This document shows positions 18,059 to 26,952 of a DNA stretch of 64,000 bases, in pieces (within the stretch, counting starts at the first letter, position 1; every line of letters starts with the position of its first letter). Below the pieces are notes generated by a model. That model did not search any database and had not been told where the DNA came from. It saw nothing but the letters and a program-made list of their open reading frames with translations. The stretch spans positions 620,001 to 684,000 of the forward strand of contig CP040556.1 of the NCBI GenBank assembly GCA_013378335.1. Reading direction: 5' to 3'. Position numbers and translations under genes: made by a program. The DNA comes from Streptococcus sanguinis. GTDB lineage: Bacteria; Bacillota; Bacilli; Lactobacillales; Streptococcaceae.

Positions 18059-19408
18059 TTACCTCGCTAACAGATCGTAAATCTGCGTGATATTTTGCAG
18101 CAGAGTGGTAACGATAATCTTATCTCCGACTTGCAGGTCGTCATCACCGGTAGGGAAGATGGCTTTGCCTTGACGGATAATGGCCGCAATCAGGACATCT
18201 TTCTTCAGATGAAGCTGAGACAGAGGAATACCAGTCATTTTGTTTTCTTCCTTGATTTGGAATTGCAGGGTCTCAATTTGGCCATTGGCTACATGGTGCA
18301 GAGCTTCTAGGTTAGAGAATTGAGCATTGTAGCGACCGCGGATAAAGTGCATAATGGTATCAACAGCGATACCTTTAGGCGTCACGATGCTGGCAAAATC
18401 TTGGTTATCAATGATTTCCAACAAACTAGTCCGGTTAATCTTGGTGATGTTTTTCTGTACACCTAGATTATTAAGGAACATGGAAGTGATGATATTTTCC
18501 TCATCCACACCGGTCAGGGTAGCGATGGCATCAAAGTTATTAGCGCGTTCCTCCAGCAGGATGTCCTTGGCAGTACCATCACCATGGACGACATAGAGAT
18601 CAGGAAATTCCTGACTGAAAAAGTTTGCTCGCTCACGGTTGGATTCAATGATTTTGAGCTCGATTTTACTGTTTTTGAGAATATTGAGCAGGTAATAAGC
18701 AATCTTGCCTGCCCCGATAATCATCAAGCTCTTAACCACTCTAGGGCGTACCATATTGTGGAATTGAACGATGTCTAGGCGGTTACCTGTTACATAGATC
18801 TTGTCCCCGGCCTCCAAAGTGAAGTCGCCATCAGGAATTTCCAAGTGCCCTTTTCTCTCAATAGCACAGACAATGATATTTCCAAATTTCTTACGGAACT
18901 GGGAAATATTCATCTGGCAGAGATTGCTGTCTTCCTTGAGTTTGAACTCCATCAGTGCCACCCGCCCATTGGCAAAATGCTCTACTGACAGGGCATTAGG
19001 AAAGTCAATGATGTTAGCAATATAGCGAGCAGTTAGGAGCTCAGGATTGACCACCAGCGAGAAGCCCAGGATGTTCTTCTCCTTAAAGTAAGGGTTGGAA
19101 TACTCAGGATTGCGCACTCGGACGATAGTTTCCTTAGCCCCCATCCGCTTTGCTAGAACCGCTGAAACCATGTTGACCTCATCATGCTCGGTCATAGAGA
19201 TGAAAATGTCACAGTGGCTAACATCCGCCTGCTCTAGGATTTTGAAGTTGGCTCCATTGCCAGAAATACCGATAATATCATAGCGTTTGGTAATCTGGTT
19301 GAGAACAGCCTCATCCTGCTCAATCAGGATAACATCATGTTTTTCAGCCACTAAGGAGCGACAGAGGGCCGTTCCGACCTTCCCGCCGCCAACAACGATA
19401 ATTTTCAT
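18059..19408 (-). CDS. trkA: Trk system potassium uptake regulatory protein TrkA
   Basis: Cytosolic gating subunit of about 449 aa with two RCK/TrkA_N-TrkA_C units. The nucleotide-binding loops are KIIVVGGGKVGTALC at the N-terminus and LMIIGAGKIAYYLLN near residue 228, each followed by an acidic residue ending strand 2. TrkA_C domains lie after each. The start is the ATG at 19406-19408, preceded by GGAGG; the in-frame TTG 18 nt upstream is part of that ribosome site. It is transcribed first, with trkH immediately downstream. Confidence 0.94.
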   Translation of the reverse strand: MKIIVVGGGKVGTALCRSLVAEKHDVILIEQDEAVLNQITKRYDIIGISGNGANFKILEQADVSHCDIFISMTEHDEVNMVSAVLAKRMGAKETIVRVRNPEYSNPYFKEKNILGFSLVVNPELLTARYIANIIDFPNALSVEHFANGRVALMEFKLKEDSNLCQMNISQFRKKFGNIIVCAIERKGHLEIPDGDFTLEAGDKIYVTGNRLDIVQFHNMVRPRVVKSLMIIGAGKIAYYLLNILKNSKIELKIIESNRERANFFSQEFPDLYVVHGDGTAKDILLEERANNFDAIATLTGVDEENIITSMFLNNLGVQKNITKINRTSLLEIIDNQDFASIVTPKGIAVDTIMHFIRGRYNAQFSNLEALHHVANGQIETLQFQIKEENKMTGIPLSQLHLKKDVLIAAIIRQGKAIFPTGDDDLQVGDKIIVTTLLQNITQIYDLLAR

Positions 19409-19578
19409 AAGTTTAGATTCCTCCAAAGTATGTATCTATCATACTCTTTTTTCATTTAAATTTCATCTATAAAATACAGAATAGTCTAGTTATTTATAGA
19501 ATTCCGAATATTTTTTCACTAAAATGATATCTTCCTATGAAAATTTTAAAAAAACTAGAATTTTTTGAGCCGTTTTTA

Positions 19579-19606
19579 TTGACTTGTAGGCTGAAAGTGT
19601 TATACT
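19579..19606 (+). promoter_or_regulatory. Promoter of candidate small RNA / trmL leader
   Basis: TTGACT (19579-19584), 16-bp spacer, TATACT (19601-19606), upstream of a structured, terminated segment. Confidence 0.65.
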
Positions 19607-19611
19607 AAATG

Positions 19612-19714
19612 AGTACCTTCATTGGTTTACCTCAAACCTGTTGTGATGTAAGTTAATGAAGCCTTAACCACGCTGTTTGCTGAGCTTGACTCCGGGCAGT
19701 GTGGCTATTTTTTT
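19612..19714 (+). ncRNA. Candidate small RNA or attenuator upstream of trmL
   Basis: About 103 nt between a good promoter and a terminator, with no ORF. The 5' part can close CTTCATT (19617) on AATGAAG (19655) or form a smaller hairpin GGTTTACCTCAAACC inside it. The 3' part is CCACGCTG (19668) paired with CAGTGTGG (19697), followed by seven T. It stops 35 nt before trmL, so it is either an independent sRNA or a leader that ends trmL transcription early. I do not recognise it as a known riboswitch class. Together with the AT-rich stretch 19427-19578 it fills the trkA-trmL gap. Confidence 0.5.
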
Positions 19715-19749
19715 ATCTAAAGAAAAATACTAGGAAAAATATTCTTATT

Positions 19750-20253
19750 ATGAAAAATCATATCGTTCTTTTTGAGCCTCAGATTCCGCAGAATACCGGC
19801 AATATTGCCCGTACTTGCGCCGCGACTAATTCGCCGCTTCACATCATCAAACCCATGGGTTTTCCCATTGATGACCGCAAGATGAAGCGGGCGGGATTGG
19901 ACTATTGGGATAAGCTGGATATCACCTATTATGAGAGTTTAGACGATTTTATGGAGCAGATGGACGGTAGTCTGTATCTGATTTCTAAGTTTGCAGAGAA
20001 GGTCTATTCTGAGGAAAATTTTGCAGCAGAAGGTTCGCACTATTTTATGTTTGGTCGTGAGGACAAGGGGTTGCCAGAGGAATTTATGCGTCGCCATCCA
20101 GAAAAGGCCCTGCGTATTCCTATGAACGATCAGCATGTCCGCAGCCTCAATGTCTCCAATGCGGTCTGCATGATTGTCTATGAAGCCCTGCGTCAGCAGA
20201 ATTTTGCTGGCTTAGATTTGGTACATGAGTATGAAGCGGACAAGCTGAAGTAG
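19750..20253 (+). CDS. trmL: tRNA (cytidine/uridine-34-2'-O)-methyltransferase TrmL
   Basis: SPOUT methyltransferase of about 167 aa that methylates the ribose of the wobble base in certain leucine tRNAs. The knot motifs are [35 protein letters not shown] and [23 protein letters not shown] 19750 is chosen; an in-frame GTG at 19699 lies inside the upstream terminator stem. The ribosome site is weak (AGGAAAAA), and the upstream structured RNA could affect expression. Confidence 0.92.
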   Translation: MKNHIVLFEPQIPQNTGNIARTCAATNSPLHIIKPMGFPIDDRKMKRAGLDYWDKLDITYYESLDDFMEQMDGSLYLISKFAEKVYSEENFAAEGSHYFMFGREDKGLPEEFMRRHPEKALRIPMNDQHVRSLNVSNAVCMIVYEALRQQNFAGLDLVHEYEADKLK

Positions 20254-20336
20254 CGGAATGAATGTATCTAAGCAGTAATTTTTTCTAATAGATAGAATAT
20301 TATTGTTGAAACATTTTTAATTACATCAATCAAATT

Positions 20337-20359
20337 GCTTGCTCTGGCAGGCTTTTTTT
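20337..20359 (+). terminator. Terminator after trmL
   Basis: GCTTGC/GCAGGC stem with a 4-nt loop and seven T. Confidence 0.6.
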
Positions 20360-20373
20360 GTTATGATAATGAT

Positions 20374-20527
20374 GTCTTCAGGGCAGGGTGAGATTCCCGA
20401 CCGGCGGTAACTTTTGGCTGGAAAATGTTTTTTCTCAATGCCAAATCAAGTCCGCGAGCGCAAGCTGATGTGGTGAGATTCCACAACCGACAGTATAGTC
20501 TGGATGGGAGAAGACGAGAGGCAGTGA
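20374..20527 (+). ncRNA. FMN riboswitch (RFN element)
   Basis: The conserved RFN blocks are all present: GGGCAGGGTGAGATTCCCG and ACCGGCGGTAAC at the 5' end, AGTCCGCGAGCG in the middle, then GGTGAGATTCCACAACCGAC and CTGGATGGGAGAAGA at the 3' end. It lies about 120 nt upstream of ribU. The bases between it and ribU (20528-20650) hold T-rich segments and the ribU ribosome site, so FMN binding probably switches off ribU expression. Confidence 0.95.
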
Positions 20528-20650
20528 AGCAATCTTGCCGTTTAATCTTTATTTAAGGGCTGAGCCTTATACTAAATAATCATTAGCTGACAAGCTTTTT
20601 TCAGTGGCCTTTCCGGCTTCTCTAATTTTTATAAATTGGAGGAACCTGTG

Positions 20651-21208
20651 ATGACAAATACTCGTAAGTTGGCGATTGTAGCAGTTTTATCTGCTCTATC
20701 ATTTCTACTCATGCTTTATGAGATTCCCTTGATAACCGAGTTTCTAAAGTTGGATTTTTCAATTATTCCGATTTTACTGGCTTTGGTGGTCTTGGATTTC
20801 AAAAGCTCTATGGCAGTTCTCTTGATTCGCTCTGTCTTAAAGCTAGCTTTGAATAATCATGGTATAGGCACTCTTATCGGTCTCCCCATGAATATATTGG
20901 CAGTAGCTGTATTTGTTTCTGCTTTTGCACTCTTATGGAAAAAAAGGAAGGGATTAACTAGCTATGTGAAGGCCTCCTTGGCAGCAACGCTTGGTCTTAC
21001 GATCACTATGATCGTTTTAAATGTCATCTATGCAGTGCCTCTCTATGCGAGGTTTGCTGGTTTTGATATTAATAAAGCATTTGGTCTTTCCAAGTACCTG
21101 CTGACCATGATTGTCCCTTTTAACCTATTAGAAGGAGTAATCTGGGCTGTCGTCTTTTGGCTAATTTACAAACTCTTGCAGCCCGTTCTAAAACGCTATG
21201 AAAAATAA
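20651..21208 (+). CDS. ribU: Riboflavin ECF transporter S component RibU
   Basis: Integral membrane substrate-binding subunit of about 185 aa with six hydrophobic segments. It captures riboflavin and works with the shared EcfA/EcfT energising module, which is not in this window. The N-terminal pattern TRKLAIVAVLSALSFLLMLYEIPL is typical of RibU and the upstream FMN riboswitch supports the substrate. ATG 20651 is chosen; upstream in-frame TTG/GTG codons belong to the TTGGAGGAACC ribosome site. The end overlaps the next gene by 11 nt. Confidence 0.94.
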   Translation: MTNTRKLAIVAVLSALSFLLMLYEIPLITEFLKLDFSIIPILLALVVLDFKSSMAVLLIRSVLKLALNNHGIGTLIGLPMNILAVAVFVSAFALLWKKRKGLTSYVKASLAATLGLTITMIVLNVIYAVPLYARFAGFDINKAFGLSKYLLTMIVPFNLLEGVIWAVVFWLIYKLLQPVLKRYEK

Positions 21209-21848
21209 ACAATCATATCTAACAAAGGGTACTTTTGCCCTTTTACTTTTCGTTATACTCGGTTATATGGTCAAATTTTATCCTGACCAGCTGACTAATT
21301 TTGATACCCCGATTCAGACCTGGTTGCGGGGTGATTTACCTGCAGCTTTGACGACATTTTTCAAACTAGTGACCCGTATGATTGATCCGATGGGGATTAT
21401 CATCTGGGTTTCAGCTCTTGTCCTGTTTTTCCTTTATAAAAAATGGAAGCTAGAAGCTGCCTTGCTAGCGGGAAATCTGGTCTTACATGGGATTTTGATT
21501 AAGCTGATTAAACTCGTTTACCACAGAAACCGACCGAGTCTTTCGCATTTGGTCGAAGAGAGTGGTTATTCTTTCCCGAGCGGACATTCCATGGCGGCAG
21601 CCATTGTTCTAGGGACCTTGATTATTATCGCTCAGCAACGGATTCAAAACCAAAAAATCAAGCGCTTGGTACAAGGCCTGCTTCTGGTCTATATCTTCAC
21701 TGTTATGGCATCCAGAGTCTATCTGGGCGTGCACTATCCGACAGATGTTATCGGAGGGGCCTTGCTGGGCTTTGCTATTCTCAATATCGAATTTCCCTTT
21801 TATGACAAGCTGCGCTTTCAGTGGCGTTTCAAGGGAAAGCAGAAATAA
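21198..21848 (+). CDS. PAP2-family membrane phosphatase
   Basis: Membrane phosphatase of 216 aa with the three PAP2 motifs KLVYHRNRPS, YSFPSGHSMAA and SRVYLGVHYPTDVIGG. It has about six membrane helices with the active site facing outwards. Substrates of such proteins include undecaprenyl pyrophosphate and phosphatidyl phosphates; which one applies cannot be told. It is translationally coupled to ribU by an 11-nt overlap. Confidence 0.9.
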   Translation: MKNKQSYLTKGTFALLLFVILGYMVKFYPDQLTNFDTPIQTWLRGDLPAALTTFFKLVTRMIDPMGIIIWVSALVLFFLYKKWKLEAALLAGNLVLHGILIKLIKLVYHRNRPSLSHLVEESGYSFPSGHSMAAAIVLGTLIIIAQQRIQNQKIKRLVQGLLLVYIFTVMASRVYLGVHYPTDVIGGALLGFAILNIEFPFYDKLRFQWRFKGKQK

Positions 21849-21887
21849 ATATAGATGCGAAAGGTTGGCTTTGCTGGCCTTTTTGTC

Positions 21888-21916
21888 TTGACAAATAAAA
21901 TCCCTTTCTTTAAGAT
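21888..21916 (+). promoter_or_regulatory. Sigma-70 promoter
   Basis: TTGACA (21888-21893), 17-bp spacer, TAAGAT (21911-21916), 27 nt upstream of the next ATG. A partial hairpin AAAGG...CCTTTTT just before it (21860-21885) probably ends the ribU transcript. Confidence 0.7.
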
Positions 21917-21943
21917 AGGAACAAACAAGATTAGGAGGTCAGA

Positions 21944-22252
21944 ATGTCCAATTTGAATCAAGAAATCATAGATGCTGTTTTGGTAGTAGTAGATAGCATT
22001 CCCTCTGGGTGCGTGGCAACCTATGGTCAGATTGCTCGTTTGATTGGACGGCCTAAAAACGCCCGCTTGGTGGGAAAGATTCTCAGTCAATCGGAACTTT
22101 ATGGCAGCAAGCATCCTTGCCATCGGGTAGTCAATGCAGCAGGGCGCCTCGCACCTGGCTGGGAAGACCAGAGACACTTGCTCTGGGCGGAGGGAGTGGA
22201 CTTGAAGGCTAATGGCTGTGTGGATTTGAAAGTCTATTTGTGGGAACGGTGA
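21944..22252 (+). CDS. MGMT-domain (Ogt/ATL-like) DNA repair protein
   Basis: Small protein of 102 aa equal to the DNA-binding domain of O6-alkylguanine-DNA alkyltransferase. VATYGQIARLIGRPKNARLVGKIL is the helix-turn-helix region with the Arg finger. HPCHRVV keeps the alkyl-accepting Cys, unlike alkyltransferase-like proteins where Trp replaces it. It lacks the usual N-terminal domain, so it may either transfer alkyl groups or only flag damage for excision. AGGAGG precedes ATG 21944. Confidence 0.85.
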   Translation: MSNLNQEIIDAVLVVVDSIPSGCVATYGQIARLIGRPKNARLVGKILSQSELYGSKHPCHRVVNAAGRLAPGWEDQRHLLWAEGVDLKANGCVDLKVYLWER

Positions 22253-22304
22253 TTTCCTTCTTTCTTTGTGAAAGAGGGAATTTTTGTTTCTATGCCCCTT
22301 TTTG

Positions 22305-22313
22305 TGGTAGAAT
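22305..22313 (+). promoter_or_regulatory. Extended -10 promoter giving a second leaderless mRNA
   Basis: TGGTAGAAT; the ATG at 22321 begins 7 nt after the box. A nearer ATG at 22312 lies inside the box and cannot be used. Confidence 0.6.
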
Positions 22314-22320
22314 GAAAGGT

Positions 22321-23259
22321 ATGAAATCTTACAATTCTTTGAATGATTATTATCGAAAACTTTTTGGAGAAAAGACTTTTAAGGTGCCTATTGATGCGGG
22401 TTTTGACTGTCCCAATCGGGATGGTACGGTAGCGCATGGAGGCTGTACTTTCTGTACCGTTTCGGGTTCTGGCGATGCCATTGTGGCGCCTGATGCGCCC
22501 ATTCGCGAGCAATTCTATAAGGAAATTGACTTTATGCACCGCAAGTGGCCAGATGTTCGCAAGTATCTGGTCTATTTCCAGAACTTCACCAATACCCATG
22601 AGAAGCTTGAAGTAATCCGTGAACGCTATGAGCAGGCTATTAACGAGCCAGGGGTCGTTGGACTCAATATCGGGACTCGGCCCGACTGTTTGCCTGATGA
22701 GACCATCGCCTACTTGGCTGACCTGTCCGAGCGCATGCATGTGACTGTGGAGCTGGGCCTTCAGACTACCTATGAGGAAACCTCGGACCTCATCAATCGT
22801 GCCCATTCTTATGAGCTCTATGTGGAGACGGTCCAGCGAGTCCGTAGGCTAGCTCCCAAGGCGGAGATTGTCTCTCACTTGATTAACGGACTGCCGGGTG
22901 AGACACATGAGATGATGCTAGAGAATGTCCGCCGCTGTGTGACGGACAATGATATTCAGGGGATTAAGCTCCACTTGCTTCACTTGATGACCAATACCCG
23001 CATGCAGCGGGATTACCATGAGGGGCGATTGCAGCTGCTCAGTCAGGAGGAGTATGTCTCCATCATCTGCGACCAGTTGGAGATTATCCCTGAGCATATC
23101 GTCATCCACCGTATCACGGGCGATGCTCCGCGGGATATGTTGATTGGCCCCATGTGGAGCCTCAATAAATGGGAAGTTCTTAATGCCATTGAGACAGAAA
23201 TGCGCCGTCGTGGCAGCAAACAAGGCTGTAAAGCAAAGGAGCAGAGATTCGTATGTTAA
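22321..23259 (+). CDS. mnmL: Radical SAM protein YtqA/MnmL (TIGR01212 family)
   Basis: Radical SAM enzyme of about 312 aa. The iron-sulfur cluster is held by the Cys of FDCPNRDGTVAHGGCTFC, a long-spaced CX9CX2C motif specific to this family. The family is reported to act in making the mnm5s2U wobble modification in Gram-positive tRNAs as MnmL, together with the methyltransferase MnmM. The next gene is that methyltransferase, overlapping by 7 nt, which supports the assignment. ATG 22321 is chosen from homology and the promoter position. Confidence 0.85.
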   Translation: MKSYNSLNDYYRKLFGEKTFKVPIDAGFDCPNRDGTVAHGGCTFCTVSGSGDAIVAPDAPIREQFYKEIDFMHRKWPDVRKYLVYFQNFTNTHEKLEVIRERYEQAINEPGVVGLNIGTRPDCLPDETIAYLADLSERMHVTVELGLQTTYEETSDLINRAHSYELYVETVQRVRRLAPKAEIVSHLINGLPGETHEMMLENVRRCVTDNDIQGIKLHLLHLMTNTRMQRDYHEGRLQLLSQEEYVSIICDQLEIIPEHIVIHRITGDAPRDMLIGPMWSLNKWEVLNAIETEMRRRGSKQGCKAKEQRFVC

Positions 23260-23807
23260 GACCCTTACAGATGGCCCATGCCTTTTTGGCAGAAGTCGTG
23301 ACCAAGGAAGATGTCGCTGTGGACGCTACCATGGGCAATGGACATGACACCCTCTTTCTGGCTAAGTTGGCCAAGCAAGTCTATGCTTTTGACATTCAGG
23401 AGCAGGCTGTGGAAAAGACCCGCCAGCGCTTGGCAGAAGCTGGCTTGGACAATGCCCAGCTAATCTTGGCCGGGCACGAGACCTTGGACCAGTACACAGA
23501 TCATTTCAAGGCCGCTATTTTTAATCTGGGCTACCTTCCTTCAGCGGACAAGTCTGTCATTACCCGACCCACTACGACGCTGGAAGCTCTGGAAAAGGTC
23601 TGCCGGGGATTAGAAAAAGGGGGCCGAGCAGCTATCATGATTTACTATGGGCATGAAGGCGGCGAAGTTGAAAAAGATGCGGTGCTAGACTTCGTCAGTC
23701 AGCTGCCCCAGCAGGACTTCACCGTTGCCCTCTACAAGACCATCAACCAGATTAACAACCCGCCTTTCTTGGTCATGATTGAGAAATTGAGAGAAGTGCT
23801 TGGCTAA
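23253..23807 (+). CDS. mnmM: tRNA methyltransferase MnmM (YtqB family)
   Basis: Class I SAM-dependent methyltransferase of 184 aa. Motif I is VAVDATMGNGHDTLFLA, the acidic residue of motif II is in VYAFDIQEQAV, and the catalytic region is IFNLGYLPSADKS. YtqB proteins have been shown to methylate nm5(s2)U34 to mnm5(s2)U34. It is coupled to the radical SAM gene before it. A hairpin AAACGC...GCGTTT overlaps the stop codon and may terminate the transcript. Confidence 0.88.
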   Translation: MLRPLQMAHAFLAEVVTKEDVAVDATMGNGHDTLFLAKLAKQVYAFDIQEQAVEKTRQRLAEAGLDNAQLILAGHETLDQYTDHFKAAIFNLGYLPSADKSVITRPTTTLEALEKVCRGLEKGGRAAIMIYYGHEGGEVEKDAVLDFVSQLPQQDFTVALYKTINQINNPPFLVMIEKLREVLG

Positions 23808-23876
23808 ACGCCTCAGGAAGCGTTTGGTCAAGTGCCTTTTTAATTTACTGACGATTTTATTTGGAAAAATAAGCAA

Positions 23877-23910
23877 AAAAGCAGTAAACCATTGCGATTT
23901 ACTGCTTTAA
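23877..23910. terminator. Bidirectional terminator
   Basis: Perfect 11-bp stem AAAGCAGTAAA/TTTACTGCTTT with A- and T-rich sides, between convergent mnmM and the minus-strand gene at 24039. Confidence 0.75.
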
Positions 23911-24038
23911 AAATTCTTCTATTCATTTTTGCGACTCCTGTATTCAGGATAGCACAATAATCTCATTGGTAATCATGTATAGAGATGTTATTCCCAAATT
24001 CTAATTTGATGCACTGTAGATGATCCTCATTTCACACG

Positions 24039-24413
24039 CTACATCTGAATTGCTGTTATCCAAAAACATACTCCGGCTATAAGTGAAATCGGAGTCATTA
24101 CATATTTTTCTTTCTTACTTTTTGAAATCATGTTCATAATCGTATTCAAGGATAGGTAAGCGGCAAAGAAGAAACAAATATATTTAGTCACATTAAAAGA
24201 CAGCCACAAGGGAAGTAAACCTCCAGCTTGCAAAATAATGATCATGGCAAAAATTTGGATAGCCACCGAAATGACTGCCGCAAGTCTAAATTTCTTAGGT
24301 AAGATTTTATGTTGTCCACCCATTGTATATTCGCCCAAAGGCAGACCGCAAGCAACAAGAACTGTCATAATTGCTATAACTCCAAATAATACTGCACCTA
24401 ATATGGAAAACAT
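24039..24413 (-). CDS. Small four-helix membrane protein, function unknown
   Basis: Predicted membrane protein of 124 aa with four hydrophobic segments (about residues 3-23, 45-63, 72-92 and 105-122) and short basic loops (KILPKKFR, SKSKKEKY). I do not recognise the family. It stands alone on the minus strand with AT-rich flanks, and its upstream region 24414-24525 has no other gene. Confidence 0.6.
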   Translation of the reverse strand: MFSILGAVLFGVIAIMTVLVACGLPLGEYTMGGQHKILPKKFRLAAVISVAIQIFAMIIILQAGGLLPLWLSFNVTKYICFFFAAYLSLNTIMNMISKSKKEKYVMTPISLIAGVCFWITAIQM

Positions 24414-24525
24414 AAATCGCTATTCTCCCTTCGCAAAATACAAAAAATTTTAATTACAAATTCAACTTTGTTTCACTTAATGTTCCTATAAATATTATAA
24501 GAAATTCTTATCAAGTGTTCAAGTT

Positions 24526-26088
24526 TTATAGGTTTTTCTCAAGCTGGTCTATTGATTTCCCTTTTCCTTTGTTCTTCCACCAATCGCTCAGATCGACTAA
24601 GGATTGAGCGGCGGAAGGGATGAGAAGGAGGACATAGATATAGACATACTGGCTCTTGGTTTCCCAGAAGAAGTGGAAGAGGCCGCCCCCCAAGAGAAAG
24701 ATGAAGGGATAGAGGTCAAAAGGCGTCAGCTTTTCCTCGGCGACGAAAAATTTATGCAGGATAAAGAAACAGGAGAGAAGATAGATGCTGGCTAGTAGGG
24801 TTAAGAGCAGGAAATTAACAATCTGATAACCCTTTCTTTCCTCATAAATACTGCGCAGAATAGTTGGTTTCATGTATTGCTGGCGCTCAATCTGAGGCCC
24901 AGTCCAGATAGACTGAAAAGTCGGCTCAGTCCAGGTCGACTTGACCTTTTCGTAGAAGAATTTCAGCGCATAAGCAGGATGCTTACTGAAGTGAATCAAA
25001 ATATCCTTCAAATCCCGAGTGGCCATTTCTGTAGCCAAATTTTCATCGTACTTGTTGCGCTTGAGAATCTTGGTATTGTAGGCATCGTACCAGCCTCCCA
25101 AGGTCTGCCGATTAGGATCATCTCGCAGGCCCATAGTGATATAGGCGATTTTTGGGGTACCAACACCAATCTCACTCCCAATCAGCTGTTCATAGTAGGC
25201 CGTCAGTCCCTTGTTTGAAAGAACGATGCCGGCTAAAATCAGAATGATGGCTAACGGTTTCTTCCAAGACCATTTATAAAAAATGGACAGGAAGCAGACG
25301 CCGATCAGCATAATGGCAAAGATAATGTAGTTGTTGCGCAGGAGGCAGGCTAGACTGATGCTGGCAGCTCCCAGCAAAGCATAGAGTAAGTTTCCTTTCT
25401 GGTCCAGCTTGATAAAAGCATAGAGACTGAGCAGACAGAAGAAGAGCCCAGGAATGGTACCATAGACAAAGAGAACGAAAAAGAGCTGTGGTAGAAAGAG
25501 AAAAGTCAGCAGAATCGTGTATTTCTGGATGATTTCTCTGGCATTTAGGAGAGCTGTAATCTTATAAATCAAGAAATGACTGAGTAGAGTCCAGACGACA
25601 TTCATGCTAAAGGCAAACTGAGTCGTTGGAGAAATAAAAGCATAAAGTCGCTCCAGAGTCATCAGTCCTAACTGATGGGGATTTCGGTACATGTAGCTTC
25701 CGATTGTTGTCAGTGAGCTGTAATCTCCTCGGTTAAAGGCTAGCGCTGCATTGAAAACGTGCTTGGCGTCAGCTCGGATGCGGCCATCGTAGGCCGTTAT
25801 CAGAAAAATCGCTGCTGCTATAAAGATGAGGGACAGGATCCAAAAAAGATGCTTGGTCTGAACCTTTTCCAACAGGGGCCGGATTAAAAAGAGGCTGAGG
25901 AGAAAAAGCAGGAGAATAGGGTAGAAATACCAAGGATTACTGACGAATTGGACCCCCTCAGCAATCCTCAAAGGGATGTAAGTATGGGACAGCAGAATCT
26001 GCCCAGACAGGAAAAGCAAGGCAATCGCAGTCATGGTCAGAATCAGAAAATAGCCCAGGTTGAAGATGGTATTAGAAAATTGCTTCAT
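24526..26088 (-). CDS. GT-C-type membrane glycosyltransferase-like protein
   Basis: Integral membrane protein of 520 aa with about twelve hydrophobic helices. An early extracellular loop contains YDGRIRADAKHVFNAA, the place where GT-C (family 39-like) glycosyltransferases carry an acidic metal or substrate motif. A C-terminal extracellular part precedes the last four helices. Members usually take a lipid-linked sugar donor; the acceptor is unknown. It overlaps the upstream ABC ATPase gene by 4 nt, so the two are probably co-expressed. Confidence 0.7.
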   Translation of the reverse strand: MKQFSNTIFNLGYFLILTMTAIALLFLSGQILLSHTYIPLRIAEGVQFVSNPWYFYPILLLFLLSLFLIRPLLEKVQTKHLFWILSLIFIAAAIFLITAYDGRIRADAKHVFNAALAFNRGDYSSLTTIGSYMYRNPHQLGLMTLERLYAFISPTTQFAFSMNVVWTLLSHFLIYKITALLNAREIIQKYTILLTFLFLPQLFFVLFVYGTIPGLFFCLLSLYAFIKLDQKGNLLYALLGAASISLACLLRNNYIIFAIMLIGVCFLSIFYKWSWKKPLAIILILAGIVLSNKGLTAYYEQLIGSEIGVGTPKIAYITMGLRDDPNRQTLGGWYDAYNTKILKRNKYDENLATEMATRDLKDILIHFSKHPAYALKFFYEKVKSTWTEPTFQSIWTGPQIERQQYMKPTILRSIYEERKGYQIVNFLLLTLLASIYLLSCFFILHKFFVAEEKLTPFDLYPFIFLLGGGLFHFFWETKSQYVYIYVLLLIPSAAQSLVDLSDWWKNKGKGKSIDQLEKNL

Positions 26089-26878
26089 GAGGAACTAACC
26101 TCCACCTTGATGAAATAGTGGTCTTCTCCTAGCTCAATCAGCTCGACTGGTTGGGGATAGAAGCGGTCCATGACCTCTTTTTGAAAAATTTCTTTTTTAG
26201 GACCTTGGGCTATGATTTGGCCTTCTTTTAGGAGCAGGACATGATCCATAGCAGCAGTGATTTCCTCTACATGGTGGGTGACATAGAGGATGGTTGGAGC
26301 CTGATTCATCTCTGTAATCTTACCAATTTGATCCAGCAGGCGCTCGCGGGCAAAGAGATCCAGACCGCTGGTCGCTTCGTCTAAGATAAGCAGTTCTGGC
26401 TTTTCCATGAGACTACGCGCAATCAGCAAGAGCTGCTTTTCCCTTGAGACAGACTGGCGTAGCTTCGGCCAATCAATTCTTGCCCGCCAATGGAAGCCAG
26501 CATTTCCCTAGCTTGATTCAGCTCAGTTTGCCCGTAAGGAGCATAGAGAATACTGCTTTTATACTTGCCTGTTAGGACGATTTCTTCGGCTGTGAGACGG
26601 CTAGGCAGGCGTTCAGCAATGAAGGAGCCGACTACTCCAATCTTCGTTCGCAGCTGAGGAATGTCGCCGGCACCAAATTCAGTACCGAGAACTGTTACCT
26701 TACCCTGGGTCTTCCAATGTTCAGCCATGAGCAGGCGCAGGAGAGTAGACTTTCCAGAACCGTTGAGACCGAGAATAGCCCAATTCTCCCCCTTTTTCAC
26801 CTGCCAGTTGAGATCTTTTAAGATGGTTCGGCCTTGTTTAGCCAAGCTTACATTTTCCAGTTTGATAATCTTTTCCAT
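26085..26878 (-). pseudogene. ABC transporter ATP-binding protein, one-base frameshift
   Basis: ATPase of the ModF/COG1119 type. Walker A (GLNGSGKSTLL), Q-loop region and the signature SLSQG are in one frame; Walker B (LLILDEATSGLD) and the H-loop (LYVTHHVEEI) are in another. The break is at 26441-26443, where CCC on the plus strand (GGG on the coding strand) needs one more base. That restores SLSQGEKQLLLIARSLMEKPELL and a 264-aa protein. All catalytic motifs survive, so a sequence error or recent slippage is likely. No permease is next to it. Confidence 0.85.
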
Positions 26879-26952
26879 TTTTATTCTTTCTTTCGTTAAA
26901 TCTCCTTTATTATAACAAAATTTATGGTAAAATAACTGATAGGAGGAGTCAA

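Noticed and set aside
19699..19749. GTG start extending trmL upstream
   Set aside because: The GTG is in the terminator stem of the upstream RNA and would encode a Phe/Leu stretch from the T-run.
24604..24795. Plus-strand frames within the 24.5-26.1 kb glycosyltransferase gene
   Set aside because: Acidic shadow frames of a hydrophobic minus-strand gene, with no ribosome site.
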